From: an uncultured bacterium
Lineage (GTDB): Bacteria; Planctomycetota; UBA1135; GCA-002686595
Direction of reading: 5' to 3'
Length of the DNA stretch: 64,000 nt
NCBI GenBank assembly: GCA_938075305.1
Contig: CALJGV010000005.1
Span: forward strand, 103,390-167,389
Part shown: one piece after another, positions 16,370 to 25,944 of the stretch
How the letters are laid out: each line of letters starts with the position of its first letter
Position numbering within the stretch: the first letter of the stretch is position 1
The notes under the pieces: generated by a model
Told to the model about the DNA's origin: nothing
Databases searched by the model: none
The model's input: the letters and a program-made list of their open reading frames with translations, nothing else
Made by a program: the position numbers and the translations under genes

Positions 16370-18226
16370 CTAGTGCCAGGTGACCCGCCAGGCGCTGGAC
16401 AGGTTGAAGCTCCCGCCGCAGGGCCCTGCGTCGCGGAAGGCAAACTGGTAGTGGATGGTGCTCCCCGCCAGGGAGGTCGACCCCAGGCTGCCGTAGCTCG
16501 CTCGCCCCTGACCATCGAGCTGGAGCGGCGCGTACCGGACCTGGGTCTGCAGACACAGCAGACCGTCCCCCAGGGGGATCGAGGTCGGCGCGAGGCCTGA
16601 GACCAGCAGGCCCGGCCGCGACGGCGGACCATCCCTCACCTCAAGCCGGAAGGTATCGGCCGCGACGTTGGCGTAGCCAGAGCCCGTGAGCGTGGCGCCG
16701 GACCCCGCCGAGTGCAGGCAGCCCTCCCCGGGTCCCCCGAAGTAGAGGCACGGGCAGAGCCCGCTCGTGCCGTCACCTGCACAGTAGACCTCGCCAGGTC
16801 CCTCCTCGATCTCCGCCACCCGCGCGTCCAGCTGATCGCGGAGCGCCGAGAGGGTGGACGCGAAGGCGGGGTCCCCCACCAGGTTCGTGAACTGCAGCGG
16901 ATCCCCGAGGGGCGCGGGTCCCATGTCGTACAGCTCCTCCGCCCCGTTGCCATATCGCATGTAGGCGAAGGTCGGCGTCCGGAGGAGCTCGCCCCCGGCG
17001 ATGCGCGAGTAGGCGCCGGTGCGGAGCTCGCCGCTGGTCCCCTCGATCACCCCGCGCAGGGATTGCCCCGCGCAGTGTGGCGGCACCGGGAGCCCCGCCA
17101 GGTCCGCGATGGTTGGATAGAGATCCACCAGCTCGGCCACCTGACCGCGACGCCCGCCGGAGATCCCCGGCCCCGCGGCGATCAGCGGAACCCGGGCAGA
17201 CTCCTCGTGCAGGCTGAGCTTCTGCCAGAAGGTGTGCTCGCCCAGGTGGTATCCGTGGTCCGAGGTGAACACGACGATCGTGTCGTCCTCGAGGCCCAGC
17301 TGCTCCAGCCGATCCAGGAGCCGCCCGAGCTGCCGGTCCATGAACGAAACCGAGGCGTAGTAGGCACGCAGCACCTCGCGGCGATCCGGGTCACTGTTTG
17401 GTCCCCGGGCGGGCTCGTTCCAGAAGATGCCGGCCGCCGGGATATCCGCGAGATCCCCGGGCACGCTCTGGGCGAGGGAGAGCTGCGCGGGGTCGTAGAG
17501 GGCGAAGTCCGAGGCGGGGGCCACCAGGGGCACGTGCGGGCGGACGAACCCCACCGCCAGGAAGAACGGCTGCCCCCCGAACCCGTCGAGCAGCGAGATG
17601 GCCTCGTCCACGGCCACGTGGTCCGCTTGCTCGGCGCCGCTTGTCGAGGCCTCGACCGTGTAGAACGCCGCCCCAAAGCCGAGGCCGTAGTGCAGGTTCG
17701 GGTCGAAGTTGAGGGTCTCGTTGGTGTAGTGCCCCGCTGTCCCCGGCGTCATCCACTCCGGCGCCTGGACGTTCACGGCCACGTCCCACGAGGGCAAGTG
17801 GTCCGATCCGGCGGCGCCGTTGGTGATGTCCCCCGGCACCCGCATGTGATAGAGCTTGCTCACCCGCGCGGAGGTGTAGCCCGCCTGCCGGAAGTGCTCG
17901 GGGAGCGTCGCCCGGGGACCCAGAACGCTGTCGAGATTGGTGAAGCCGCCGTTCGAGCCCGTGAGCTGCTGCACATAGAGGCCGCTGAGCATGGACGCAC
18001 GGGAATGCGCGCACACGGGGTACTGGCAGTAGGCGGCGTCGAAGACCGTGCCGCGCGCCGCGAGGCGGTCGACGTTCGGCGTCAACACCTCGGCGTTCCC
18101 ATAGGCCCCGAGCGCTCCAGCGGCGAGGTCGTCCGCGACGACCAGCAAGACGTTCGGCGGTGACTGAGCGGGGGCCTGGCCCGCCGCCAGGGCGGCGGCG
18201 AGCAGGCCGAAGGAGAGAGCCTTCAA
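16370..18226 (-). CDS. secreted sulfatase with C-terminal planctomycete-type module
   Basis: 618 residues with a signal peptide (about 1-21). The sulfatase domain (about 24-475) resembles the iduronate-2-sulfatase group: metal ligands D32/D33, HGYHLGEHTFWQKLSLHEES with the second metal site. The site normally modified to formylglycine reads CAHSR (C72-R76) with MLSG after it; the family consensus is C-x-P/A-S-R, so His stands where Pro or Ala is expected. Residues about 490-618 are a separate module (CPC, SGSGATL, PLGDGLLC, RDAGPCGGSFNLS). It probably removes sulfate from an extracellular glycan, if it is still active. It starts 4 nt after the LamG protein gene, in one operon. Confidence 0.85.
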   Translation of the reverse strand: MKALSFGLLAAALAAGQAPAQSPPNVLLVVADDLAAGALGAYGNAEVLTPNVDRLAARGTVFDAAYCQYPVCAHSRASMLSGLYVQQLTGSNGGFTNLDSVLGPRATLPEHFRQAGYTSARVSKLYHMRVPGDITNGAAGSDHLPSWDVAVNVQAPEWMTPGTAGHYTNETLNFDPNLHYGLGFGAAFYTVEASTSGAEQADHVAVDEAISLLDGFGGQPFFLAVGFVRPHVPLVAPASDFALYDPAQLSLAQSVPGDLADIPAAGIFWNEPARGPNSDPDRREVLRAYYASVSFMDRQLGRLLDRLEQLGLEDDTIVVFTSDHGYHLGEHTFWQKLSLHEESARVPLIAAGPGISGGRRGQVAELVDLYPTIADLAGLPVPPHCAGQSLRGVIEGTSGELRTGAYSRIAGGELLRTPTFAYMRYGNGAEELYDMGPAPLGDPLQFTNLVGDPAFASTLSALRDQLDARVAEIEEGPGEVYCAGDGTSGLCPCLYFGGPGEGCLHSAGSGATLTGSGYANVAADTFRLEVRDGPPSRPGLLVSGLAPTSIPLGDGLLCLQTQVRYAPLQLDGQGRASYGSLGSTSLAGSTIHYQFAFRDAGPCGGSFNLSSAWRVTWH

Positions 18227-18230
18227 GGGG

Positions 18231-19457
18231 TCACTGGAAGGTGATGGACACCGCGTCGGTGAAGTTGGAGGTCACCGAGCCGCCCACCGCGTCCCGGTGC
18301 CAGGCGGTGAAGTTCCAGGTGTCGCCCGCGACCACCGTCACGAGCCCCGTGGGAGTCGGCGTCTGGGTCAGGTCCAGCGCCAGCTGGAACACTCCGCCGG
18401 CCCCCGAGTTCTTGATCTGCCCCGGCCCCACGTAGCGGCCGATGCCGCCCCCCAGGCAAAGGACACCCTGGCTCCCCCCCGGCTGGGCGATCTGCCCCTG
18501 GCTCTGGCTCGTGAGGAAGAAGCCGAAGGCGTTCGCCGGCAGGGAAGACGCCTCGAGGGTGAGGGCGTTGGCCGCGGCCTGGAGGCTCCCCAGAGCGTCC
18601 ACCGTCCCAGGCGCTCCCGTGGAGTTGGGCACGGCCGGTGAGCAGTAGCGCTGCACGGGTCCGCCGAAGTCCAGGGGACGGAGCGCGCCGCTCGCGAGGC
18701 CGCTGGCGTCGGCAGCGGAGAGGGCCCCGCGATAGAACGCCAGGTCGTCGAGCCCCTGGGACTGCGCGCCCCCTGCGCTGGAGCCGCCGTTGATCGCGCC
18801 GATCAGGAGGTCCTGGGTGGGCGCAACGTTGCCCGCCATGGCGCCCCCTGTCTGGGTATCCACGAAGGGAATGGCCATCACCATGGCGCCGTCCACGTAG
18901 AGGGTCGTCGTGCCGCCTCCCCCCGGCGCGCGCTCGACCACGCCCACCACGTGGTACCACTGGTCCCGGGGGGCCTGATACTGGAACGTGACGTTGTAGA
19001 TGTGGACGGCGCCCTGATCGTCGTCCACGCGGAAGTTCCAGTCGTTCGCGAGGTTGGTCCCGAGCTGGATGCCCTCCTCGGTGTTCAGGAGGTTGTCGAA
19101 GACCCGGACGCCCCGCGCGTCGCCGTCGCCGGCGAAGTCGTCCCACGCCCAGTAGCTGAAGGAGAAGCTGTCCTGCCCGAAGTCCATCGCCAAGGGGCCC
19201 CCGGAGGACAGGCTGGCCTCAAGGTGTCCGCCTCCGCCGGCGGTGCCGTTCACCAGGTTGTTGAGGCTCGGGCCGGCGCCGGGGAAGGCCTCGCCGTAGG
19301 TGGCGTTGACGCCGAGCACGGGGGAGCCGACCTGGGTGGTGACCAGGCCGCCGACCTGGTCGGTCGTGGAGCTGAACTCCCAGTAATGCTCGCAGGTCTG
19401 CCCGAGGGCGCTGGAGGACACGGCGATCATGGAGGCGGAGAGGAGGAGGATTCGCAT
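18231..19457 (-). CDS. secreted LamG-like protein with C-terminal planctomycete-type module
   Basis: 408 residues from the ATG at 19457, chosen because it begins a signal peptide (MRILLLSASMIAVSSSALG). Residues about 25-250 read as a concanavalin-like LamG fold (HYWEFSSTTDQVGG, WYHVVGVVER, TTTLYVDGAMV, LDDLAFYRGALSAADA), a usual carbohydrate-binding or adhesion domain. Residues about 270-408 form the C-terminal module, with NSTG, LPANAFGFFLTSQ, GGSQGVLCLGG, WNFTAWHRD and a closing SITFQ. It is the first gene of a two-gene operon with the sulfatase, so the LamG protein may help bind the substrate. Earlier in-frame starts would add an Arg-rich non-coding-looking stretch. Confidence 0.78.
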   Translation of the reverse strand: MRILLLSASMIAVSSSALGQTCEHYWEFSSTTDQVGGLVTTQVGSPVLGVNATYGEAFPGAGPSLNNLVNGTAGGGGHLEASLSSGGPLAMDFGQDSFSFSYWAWDDFAGDGDARGVRVFDNLLNTEEGIQLGTNLANDWNFRVDDDQGAVHIYNVTFQYQAPRDQWYHVVGVVERAPGGGGTTTLYVDGAMVMAIPFVDTQTGGAMAGNVAPTQDLLIGAINGGSSAGGAQSQGLDDLAFYRGALSAADASGLASGALRPLDFGGPVQRYCSPAVPNSTGAPGTVDALGSLQAAANALTLEASSLPANAFGFFLTSQSQGQIAQPGGSQGVLCLGGGIGRYVGPGQIKNSGAGGVFQLALDLTQTPTPTGLVTVVAGDTWNFTAWHRDAVGGSVTSNFTDAVSITFQ

Positions 19458-19622
19458 GGCCGGCTGAAGCTCGGGGAAGGGACTAGACCTCCCAGGGACC
19501 GGAGGCTCGAATCGTCTTAGCGTAGCCCAGCGTGGCGAGGCCGCCAGTCGAGTCACCCTCCAGCCACCGCCAGGCGCGAAGAGATCGACCATCGAGTGAA
19601 TAGACCAACTCTCATGGGTCAA

Positions 19623-19640
19623 GGGGGTAACGTTGCCCCC
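19623..19640. promoter_or_regulatory. near-perfect palindrome in a divergent intergenic region
   Basis: GGGGGTAACGTTGCCCCC is an 18-bp palindrome with a single mismatch, inside the 240-bp gap between the divergent LamG and carboxypeptidase-regulatory-repeat genes. It could be an operator or the loopless core of a structure. Nothing else in 19458-19697 is recognisable. Confidence 0.35.
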
Positions 19641-19697
19641 ACTGCTCTGCCCAGGCGCATTGGTCCCCGTCCCCCTCCGTCAAGGCAACCCGCCGCC

Positions 19698-22115
19698 ATG
19701 AAGGTCCTGTCCCCCGCCCTCTTCATGCTCACGGCCGCGCTCCTCCTTGCCCTCGGGGGCTGGTGGTTGTCGATGCCCGGCCCCCATGGGTCCGGCGCGG
19801 CAACCGAGAAGCGGGGCCCATCGGAGCCCGCGATCGAGGAAGACACTGCTCTCGCACGGGTGACCCCTGGCGAGGTCCGCGCGGAGGCAAAGAGCCCATC
19901 CACTTCGGGCCCGACCGACGAGACCGCGAGCCCGGAGACCGAGGTCGCCCCGCGCGCGGCCCCCGGCCCGACGCTGTCCGGGCGGGTCGTCGACGAGCAG
20001 GGCTTCACCGTGACGGGCGCGGAGATCCGCGTCTGGTCGAACCCCTTCGCTACCGGGGACCCCGTCGCCATTATCGAGTCGTCCGCCAACGGGGACTTCG
20101 CGGTCAACGGGCTCCCCCGCGACTTCGTGGCCGCGGCGTTCCTCGAGGACATGGTCTGCGTTCGAGGGCTCCGAGGGAGCCTGGCCGCGGGGACCGAGTG
20201 CGTCGGCCTCGAGCTGGTCCTCGCCAGGGCCCACGCCTTCGTGGGGACGGTCGTGGGAGCGGGGGACGCCCCGATCGATGGGGCGGTCCTCGAGCTAGGC
20301 AGCGACCTCGGTAGCAGCAGCTCCAGGGACGCGACGGACACGCCAGGGGTTCTCTCGTTCGGTTCGATCGCAGGCGCCCTCACCTCCCGCCAGGTGACCG
20401 ACGCCGACGGACGCTTCGAGTTCGCCGGCGTCCAGGGGGACGACGTCTCGGTCCGCGTGGAGGCCGCCGGGCACGTCGGCCGGTGGTTCTCCCACTCCCC
20501 GGCCACGGGACCCGCCACCATCGACCTCGACCCGGGCCGCGTGCTGAGCGGCCTCGTCCTCGACGCCGACAGGAGACCGGCGGCGGGAGCCGAGGTCCGA
20601 TTCGGGCCGCTCGCCTCCAACCTCGGGGTCAATCGTTCGAGCACGACGACCGATGAGAACGGCCGCTTCTCGGTCAGCGGGCTCGACGAGGAAGAGGACG
20701 CGGACGCGTCGTCGGCCCCGATCTTCGTGGCCGCGCTCCACGAGGGGCACTCGGTGACCTTGCTGCAGCCCGCCGCCCTGGACGCGGGAGGGCAGGGCAA
20801 CGTCCTGCGCCTCGAGCGGGCGGCTCCGCTGACCGGGCGCGTCGTGGACGGGGCGGGGCGACCCGTCACCGGCGCGCGCGTCTCGCTCCGCTCCGAGCGC
20901 GAGTACGAGCGGTCCTACATCATGATCGGGATCCCGCCGACCTGGGAGAGCCTCTACAGCGCGTTCCGCCGGACCACCGACGACGAAGGGTGCTTCCAGT
21001 TCCCCCACCGCTACGACGGGCCGTCCACTCTCATGGTCGAGGTCCCGGGGAGACCCAGGCGCTCGGTGACCGTCGCGGTAAGAGCGGACGAGTCCGAGGT
21101 CGAGGTCCGACTCAGCGACGAGGCCCTCGACAAGGTCGTCCTCGAAGGTCGCCTCGTGGATGGGTACAGCGGCGAGCCCGTCGAGCGATTCGGGCTCCTC
21201 GCGTGGTCCGACGACGGGGAAGGGACGCGCATCGCGAGCTTTACCGGCCGCCACCGGTCCGCACAGGACGGGCGCTTCCGCGTCGCGGGCCTCGAGAAGG
21301 GCGAGCTGGAACTGGAGTTCCGGGCCGAGGGCTACACCTCCCTGATGCTGCCGCCGCGCACGTTCGAGGAGGGCGTCCATGACCTGGGCGAGTTGAGGAT
21401 GACCCCGGCCATCGCGCTCCGCGTGGAGGTCCTCGACGAGGCGGGTGAGCCGTGGAGCGAAGGCACGCTCATGTTCGAGGACGCCGCAGGGAAGCCCGTC
21501 CAGCTCGATCTGGGGAGTTACCGCAGCACCGGCGTGATGCTCACGGACGACGGCGTCCAGATTGCGGGCGTGTCCGCGACACCGCTGACCGCCGTCGTCC
21601 TCGGCAAGGGGACCCGATGGGAGCAGCCCGGGGTCGACCCGCGCGCCCACGCGGGGCAGACCCTGACGCTGGTGGTCCCGAGGCCGAAGGTCGGCTCCCT
21701 GCAGGTCACGTTCCTCACACGGGCCGCCCTCGGCGCCGACCCGGACGAGTTCCTCGCGGGCTGGCGCCGGGCCGTCGCGGCGCGCGACCAGGCCTGGTTC
21801 ATGGAGAACCGGGAGGTCCTCCTCGGGGCCTTCCCGAAGGAGGACCTGACCGTCCAGGTGGTCCGGGACGGGGCTCCACTGGCCTCCGGGGAGTTGAGCT
21901 GGGTGGCCGAGGCCGGGCATTACCGCACCGCGGCGCAATCGGACGGCTACGGGTCCTCCAGCGAGGGCTCCCCCATGCCGAACTTGCGATGGGCGCAGCT
22001 CCCCTCCGGCGACGTGCAGGTGATCGTGAAGACCGCGTCGGGGGCCATGATCACGTGGGACGCCACCGTCGGCAAGCCCGGCGAGGAGCCCCCGCCGGTG
22101 ACCATCGAGCTCTGA
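19698..22115 (+). CDS. secreted protein with carboxypeptidase regulatory-like repeats
   Basis: 805 residues from the ATG at 19698, which begins a hydrophobic signal/anchor (MKVLSPALFMLTAALLLALG). Five or more CarboxypepD-reg-like beta-sandwich repeats are visible by their openings: SGRVVDEQGFTVTGAEI, GTVVGAGDAPIDGAVLEL, SGLVLDADRRPAAGAEV, TGRVVDGAGRPVTGARV and EGRLVDGYSGEPVERFG. Repeats run from about residue 95 to 620; the last 180 residues are unassigned. No catalytic domain is present. Such proteins are common in planctomycete envelopes and are thought to be structural or adhesive. An upstream GTG (19596) would add a Pro/Arg-rich segment and is less likely. Confidence 0.78.
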   Translation: MKVLSPALFMLTAALLLALGGWWLSMPGPHGSGAATEKRGPSEPAIEEDTALARVTPGEVRAEAKSPSTSGPTDETASPETEVAPRAAPGPTLSGRVVDEQGFTVTGAEIRVWSNPFATGDPVAIIESSANGDFAVNGLPRDFVAAAFLEDMVCVRGLRGSLAAGTECVGLELVLARAHAFVGTVVGAGDAPIDGAVLELGSDLGSSSSRDATDTPGVLSFGSIAGALTSRQVTDADGRFEFAGVQGDDVSVRVEAAGHVGRWFSHSPATGPATIDLDPGRVLSGLVLDADRRPAAGAEVRFGPLASNLGVNRSSTTTDENGRFSVSGLDEEEDADASSAPIFVAALHEGHSVTLLQPAALDAGGQGNVLRLERAAPLTGRVVDGAGRPVTGARVSLRSEREYERSYIMIGIPPTWESLYSAFRRTTDDEGCFQFPHRYDGPSTLMVEVPGRPRRSVTVAVRADESEVEVRLSDEALDKVVLEGRLVDGYSGEPVERFGLLAWSDDGEGTRIASFTGRHRSAQDGRFRVAGLEKGELELEFRAEGYTSLMLPPRTFEEGVHDLGELRMTPAIALRVEVLDEAGEPWSEGTLMFEDAAGKPVQLDLGSYRSTGVMLTDDGVQIAGVSATPLTAVVLGKGTRWEQPGVDPRAHAGQTLTLVVPRPKVGSLQVTFLTRAALGADPDEFLAGWRRAVAARDQAWFMENREVLLGAFPKEDLTVQVVRDGAPLASGELSWVAEAGHYRTAAQSDGYGSSSEGSPMPNLRWAQLPSGDVQVIVKTASGAMITWDATVGKPGEEPPPVTIEL

Positions 22116-22146
22116 CCGCTCCGCCCCCCCGGCAGCGCGCCCAGGG

Positions 22147-25100
22147 TCACCAGCCGAACACGTTCCTGGCGAGCCAGATGGCGGGCAGGCGCTCCGCGTT
22201 GGCGGCGCCCTCGAGGCCGAGCTCCTGGACGTCCGCTTCAAGCTGACGCACCAGCGGCCCCTCGAGCTCGGCCAGGGCCGCGGTGAGCTCGGCGAGCCGC
22301 TCCTCCTCGGGGGCGCGCCCCTTGCCCGCCTTGGCCGCCGCCTTGGCGGCCCGCTTCCAGTGGGAGGCGGTCTTGCCCTTGATGGCCTTGTTCACCGCCG
22401 CCTTTCGCTTCTTGCTGAAGGGCGTCTCCAGGGCCTCGGCCCACTCGATCAGGACCGCCAGCGCCGGGGTCGTCCCCGCGTCCCTGGTGACCTCGATCAC
22501 CTCATCGGGGTTCTCGATCGCTTCCTCGATGGCCTGGAGTCGCGCCGTCGCGCGCTGCACGTCGAGGAAGGGCGAGTCATTGAAGCTCCCCGCCTCGCGC
22601 AGCAGCTCGATGGCCCCGGCGAGGTCGCCGCTCGCGAGGGCCGACTCCCCCTTGCGCTGCCATGACTCGCGCCAGCGACGGACCGCGATCAGCTGGCGCC
22701 GCTCGGCCAGGTCCTCCATGGGCGTGTCCACGTAGGACGCGAAGGGCGGCTTGGGCTTGCTCTGGGAGGAGAAGCCGGGGTCCCCCTCCCAGGCGACCGT
22801 GCCGTCCACGTCCAGGAGCAGCACGCGCGGGAGGTTGTAGCGCCGGACGGAGTACTCGGTGAAGGTCTTGCCGATCCCCGTTGTCCCGTAGGGCCGCGAG
22901 TCCACGGCAACGCTGCCGGGCACGGGGTGCGCCTTCAGGTACTCGTCAATGCGATCGTCATCGTTGGGCGACACCACCGAGAGGATCTCCACCCCCTCGG
23001 GGCCCCAACGCCGATGAAAGGCGGTGAGCCAGCCGTCGATGGGCACGAGCTCGTTCTGGCCGATGCTCCACAGGACCAGTAGCTGAGGGTTGGGGCCCAC
23101 GTCGCCGTAGGACTCCCGGGGGTTCTGAGCCCAGCGCCCGACCTCGGGGAACGGCGGCACCAGGCCGAGGTAGCTGCCATCCACGGGCTTGTCCGGGTCC
23201 GCCCCCGAGCGCTCGAGCCGCTGCCGCCGCTCGATGCGGCCCGAAGGGTCCCGGGGATCCCGCGACAGGTAGCGCACGTTGCGCCACTGGGCCTCGCCGG
23301 TGCCCGTGAGCAGGCCGAAGCGGCCGAGGACCGCGTCGCGCAGCTGGAAGTCGTGGCTCGTCAGGAGCCCGCCGTTCCACCACACGTCGATGCGCGACCC
23401 GATCACGTCGAGCCGCACGGTGTTCCAGTCACCCGCGCTCGTACTCGGGCCCTCTCCCTCCTCCTCGACGATGACAGGCACGTGGCGCCAGGCCTTCACG
23501 ACGCCGCCGCCGTAGCTGCTCATCACGTCGAAGAAGCCGCTGCTCGCCGTGCCGGCGGCGCCCTGGCGGGGCGGGAAGTAGACCGCACCGTGGAACGACG
23601 TGGAGCTCTTGGCGCCGAACACGAAGCCGCTGAAGGCCGCCGTCCCCTCCTCCGCCAGCATCTCCGCCTGGATCGAGAAGTCCCCCGCGGTCACCCGGTC
23701 GAGGGTCAGCATCTTGAAGTCGAAGTTGTCGGCGTCGAAGCCGCCGTTGTCCGCCACGAGCCGGATGCTGTCGGGCTGGAACACGTTGTTGCCCACGGTC
23801 CAACCCTCGAGGTTCCGCTCGTTGTACGCGAGGTCCCAGATGGCCATGTCGCTGCCCCGCGCGATGACCGCCTCCTCGTAGGCGTCGAACAGGTCCAGCA
23901 GCCCGAACTCCGAGCCGAAGCGCCAGGCGATGTCCTGGACCATGGCCGGGCGCTCGGCCTCGGCGTAGGAGAGCACCAGCGAGCGAGCCGCCTCCCCGAG
24001 CTCGTCCCGGGTTCGGGTCAGGGTGCGACGCTTGGGATCGAGCTGCGCCAGGAGCCGCTCGCCCCGGGCGATGCGCTTGGCGTCCGGGACGGGGTCCGCC
24101 TCCAGCATGCGCAGGGCGTCCATCACGACCTTGGCCGCGCGGTCCTTCTCGCCGAAGGCCCCCGAGAGGTGCCCCGCGAAGTCGTAGGCGAGCTCCACGT
24201 CCGAGGGGTTCGCGACCACGCCCTTCTCGAAGTGCTCCTTGGCGGACAGGTCATCGCCGTTCGCCGCCGCGAGCCGCGCCCAGTCGCCGTAGGGCCGCGC
24301 GCGCTCGAGCTTGCCGGAGCGCTCGTCCCGCAGGTTGACGATCCAGTCCTTCCAGATGGCGTCCAGCTCGACCACCGTGGTGGGGAGCGCAAAGTCGTCC
24401 CCCTCCGGTCGCTCGAGCGCCTTCCCCTTGAGGTCCTTGTAGGGCGCCTTGGGGTTCGCGAGCACCACCTCCTCGAAGGTGTTGATGGCGGTCTTGCCGA
24501 CCTTGCCGCCGGACTTGTCCACGTACTCCCAGAAGGCGTCGCGATAGACGAAGCGGCCGTCGACGGGATCCTGAAAGTTGTAGCAGAAGAACACCACGCC
24601 CCAGGTGGGCGCGTACCACGGCGGCCCCCAGGAGTAGCTGTTCTCCAGGACGATGGCCCAGGTGGGCGACTTCTCCGGGGTAGAGCTGGAGTCGTTGGGG
24701 TCGTACCCGTCCTGGGCGTGCTCCATCCAGCCCTTCTCCATGCGCTCGGCGAGCGGGAAGAGGCGGCCGTCGGCGGGCTCGTTCATGAGCACCGCGCCGT
24801 TGGGCAGGATGCGCGTCCCCTCGAAGAAGGACGCGAGGCCCTCGTTCAGCCAGCCCACCGCGTTGGTCGCGATGGACACGTACTGGTGCGCCGCCTCGTG
24901 GAAGAGCGTGCCCACCATGCCCTCGAACCCGCCGTCGCCAATGAAGCACTCCACGTGGCTCCCGGTGAAGTGACCGCCGGACCACTCCACGGGCGGGCCG
25001 ATGCCCTTCTCCAGGTACTCGTCGCGGGTCCTGAAGACGTTGACCTGAATGCGCGAGACGCTGCGGCCATCCTCGGGCGTGCCGTAGCGGAAGAACTGCT

Positions 25101-25851
25101 TGTAGAAGGCCGCCATCTGCTCCATGGCCTCCGCGGTGCGAATGAGCACCTCGTAGCCCGCGTTGGTCACGGTGACGTAGTTATCGCGTTCGACGCGTCC
25201 CGCGTCCTTCCACTCGAGGTGCTCCGCGTCGTACTCGGCGATCCACTCGTCCGTCACGTCCCCGAAGAGGTCCTTGGGCTTCGCGTCACCCGCCAGGCTC
25301 GGATCCGGCGCAGACGCGATGCGGTCGATGGCCTCGGCCGCCGGCACGCTCTCGGGGTCGAGGGCCAGGACCTCCTTCCAGACGCGGATGGCGCCGTGGG
25401 GTCGGTCGTCCTTCTCGTAGGCCTGGGCGACCTTGGTGAACTTCTTGGAGAAGCGGGAGCGCAGGTCGTAGAGCTCCTCGGCGATCGGGTCCAGCGCCTC
25501 CAGCTGCGCCGCTCGATCCGCGAGCGCCGACTTCTTGGCGCCCTGGGCCTCCAGATAGCGGAGCTCCTGGTGCAGGCAGTACACCTGCAGGTCCACGTCG
25601 CCCGAGCCGGCGGCGACCCGGGCTCGCAGCGCCCATGCGTCCGCGTTCTTGCGGTCCCGCTCGAGCGCGCGCACGCAGGAGGCCTCCGCCACGTCCCAGC
25701 GCTCGGAGGCAGCCGCCCGCTCGGCCTTCTGGAGCGCAGCGCGGAACGTACCCGACTCCTGAGCCGCAGGAGCACCCGCGGCGCCCAGGGCGGCGAGAAC
25801 GAGGAGCGAGGCGGAGCCGAGGCCGACGGGAGCGAGGAGCGAGCGCGTCAT
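22147..25851 (-). CDS. secreted gluzincin metalloprotease fused to LamG- and thioredoxin-like regions
   Basis: 1,234 residues. A signal peptide (about 1-30) is followed by TPR-like helices (about 35-185). A peptidase MA/DUF1570-like domain (about 205-480) carries HEAAH (H318, E319, H322) and a third glutamate ligand in NEGLASFFEG (E337). Then come helical repeats (about 500-640), a LamG/DUF1080-like beta-sandwich (about 670-860), a TlpA-like region (about 900-1015; LLVLWSIGQNELVPIDGW, YNLPRVLLLDVDGTVAWEG) that lacks the CxxC redox pair, and a C-terminal helical part. I chose the ATG at 25851; a GTG ten codons upstream is possible. Proteolysis of an extracellular or envelope target is likely; the target is unknown. 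Confidence 0.8.
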   Translation of the reverse strand: MTRSLLAPVGLGSASLLVLAALGAAGAPAAQESGTFRAALQKAERAAASERWDVAEASCVRALERDRKNADAWALRARVAAGSGDVDLQVYCLHQELRYLEAQGAKKSALADRAAQLEALDPIAEELYDLRSRFSKKFTKVAQAYEKDDRPHGAIRVWKEVLALDPESVPAAEAIDRIASAPDPSLAGDAKPKDLFGDVTDEWIAEYDAEHLEWKDAGRVERDNYVTVTNAGYEVLIRTAEAMEQMAAFYKQFFRYGTPEDGRSVSRIQVNVFRTRDEYLEKGIGPPVEWSGGHFTGSHVECFIGDGGFEGMVGTLFHEAAHQYVSIATNAVGWLNEGLASFFEGTRILPNGAVLMNEPADGRLFPLAERMEKGWMEHAQDGYDPNDSSSTPEKSPTWAIVLENSYSWGPPWYAPTWGVVFFCYNFQDPVDGRFVYRDAFWEYVDKSGGKVGKTAINTFEEVVLANPKAPYKDLKGKALERPEGDDFALPTTVVELDAIWKDWIVNLRDERSGKLERARPYGDWARLAAANGDDLSAKEHFEKGVVANPSDVELAYDFAGHLSGAFGEKDRAAKVVMDALRMLEADPVPDAKRIARGERLLAQLDPKRRTLTRTRDELGEAARSLVLSYAEAERPAMVQDIAWRFGSEFGLLDLFDAYEEAVIARGSDMAIWDLAYNERNLEGWTVGNNVFQPDSIRLVADNGGFDADNFDFKMLTLDRVTAGDFSIQAEMLAEEGTAAFSGFVFGAKSSTSFHGAVYFPPRQGAAGTASSGFFDVMSSYGGGVVKAWRHVPVIVEEEGEGPSTSAGDWNTVRLDVIGSRIDVWWNGGLLTSHDFQLRDAVLGRFGLLTGTGEAQWRNVRYLSRDPRDPSGRIERRQRLERSGADPDKPVDGSYLGLVPPFPEVGRWAQNPRESYGDVGPNPQLLVLWSIGQNELVPIDGWLTAFHRRWGPEGVEILSVVSPNDDDRIDEYLKAHPVPGSVAVDSRPYGTTGIGKTFTEYSVRRYNLPRVLLLDVDGTVAWEGDPGFSSQSKPKPPFASYVDTPMEDLAERRQLIAVRRWRESWQRKGESALASGDLAGAIELLREAGSFNDSPFLDVQRATARLQAIEEAIENPDEVIEVTRDAGTTPALAVLIEWAEALETPFSKKRKAAVNKAIKGKTASHWKRAAKAAAKAGKGRAPEEERLAELTAALAELEGPLVRQLEADVQELGLEGAANAERLPAIWLARNVFGW

Positions 25852-25944
25852 GGGTGGGGAGCGATAGGGCCGGGAGGGCACGAATCGTGGGCGCCCAATC
25901 TACTCGCCTCGCTGCCCCCGGTGACGGTCGGAATCGCCCTGGCG

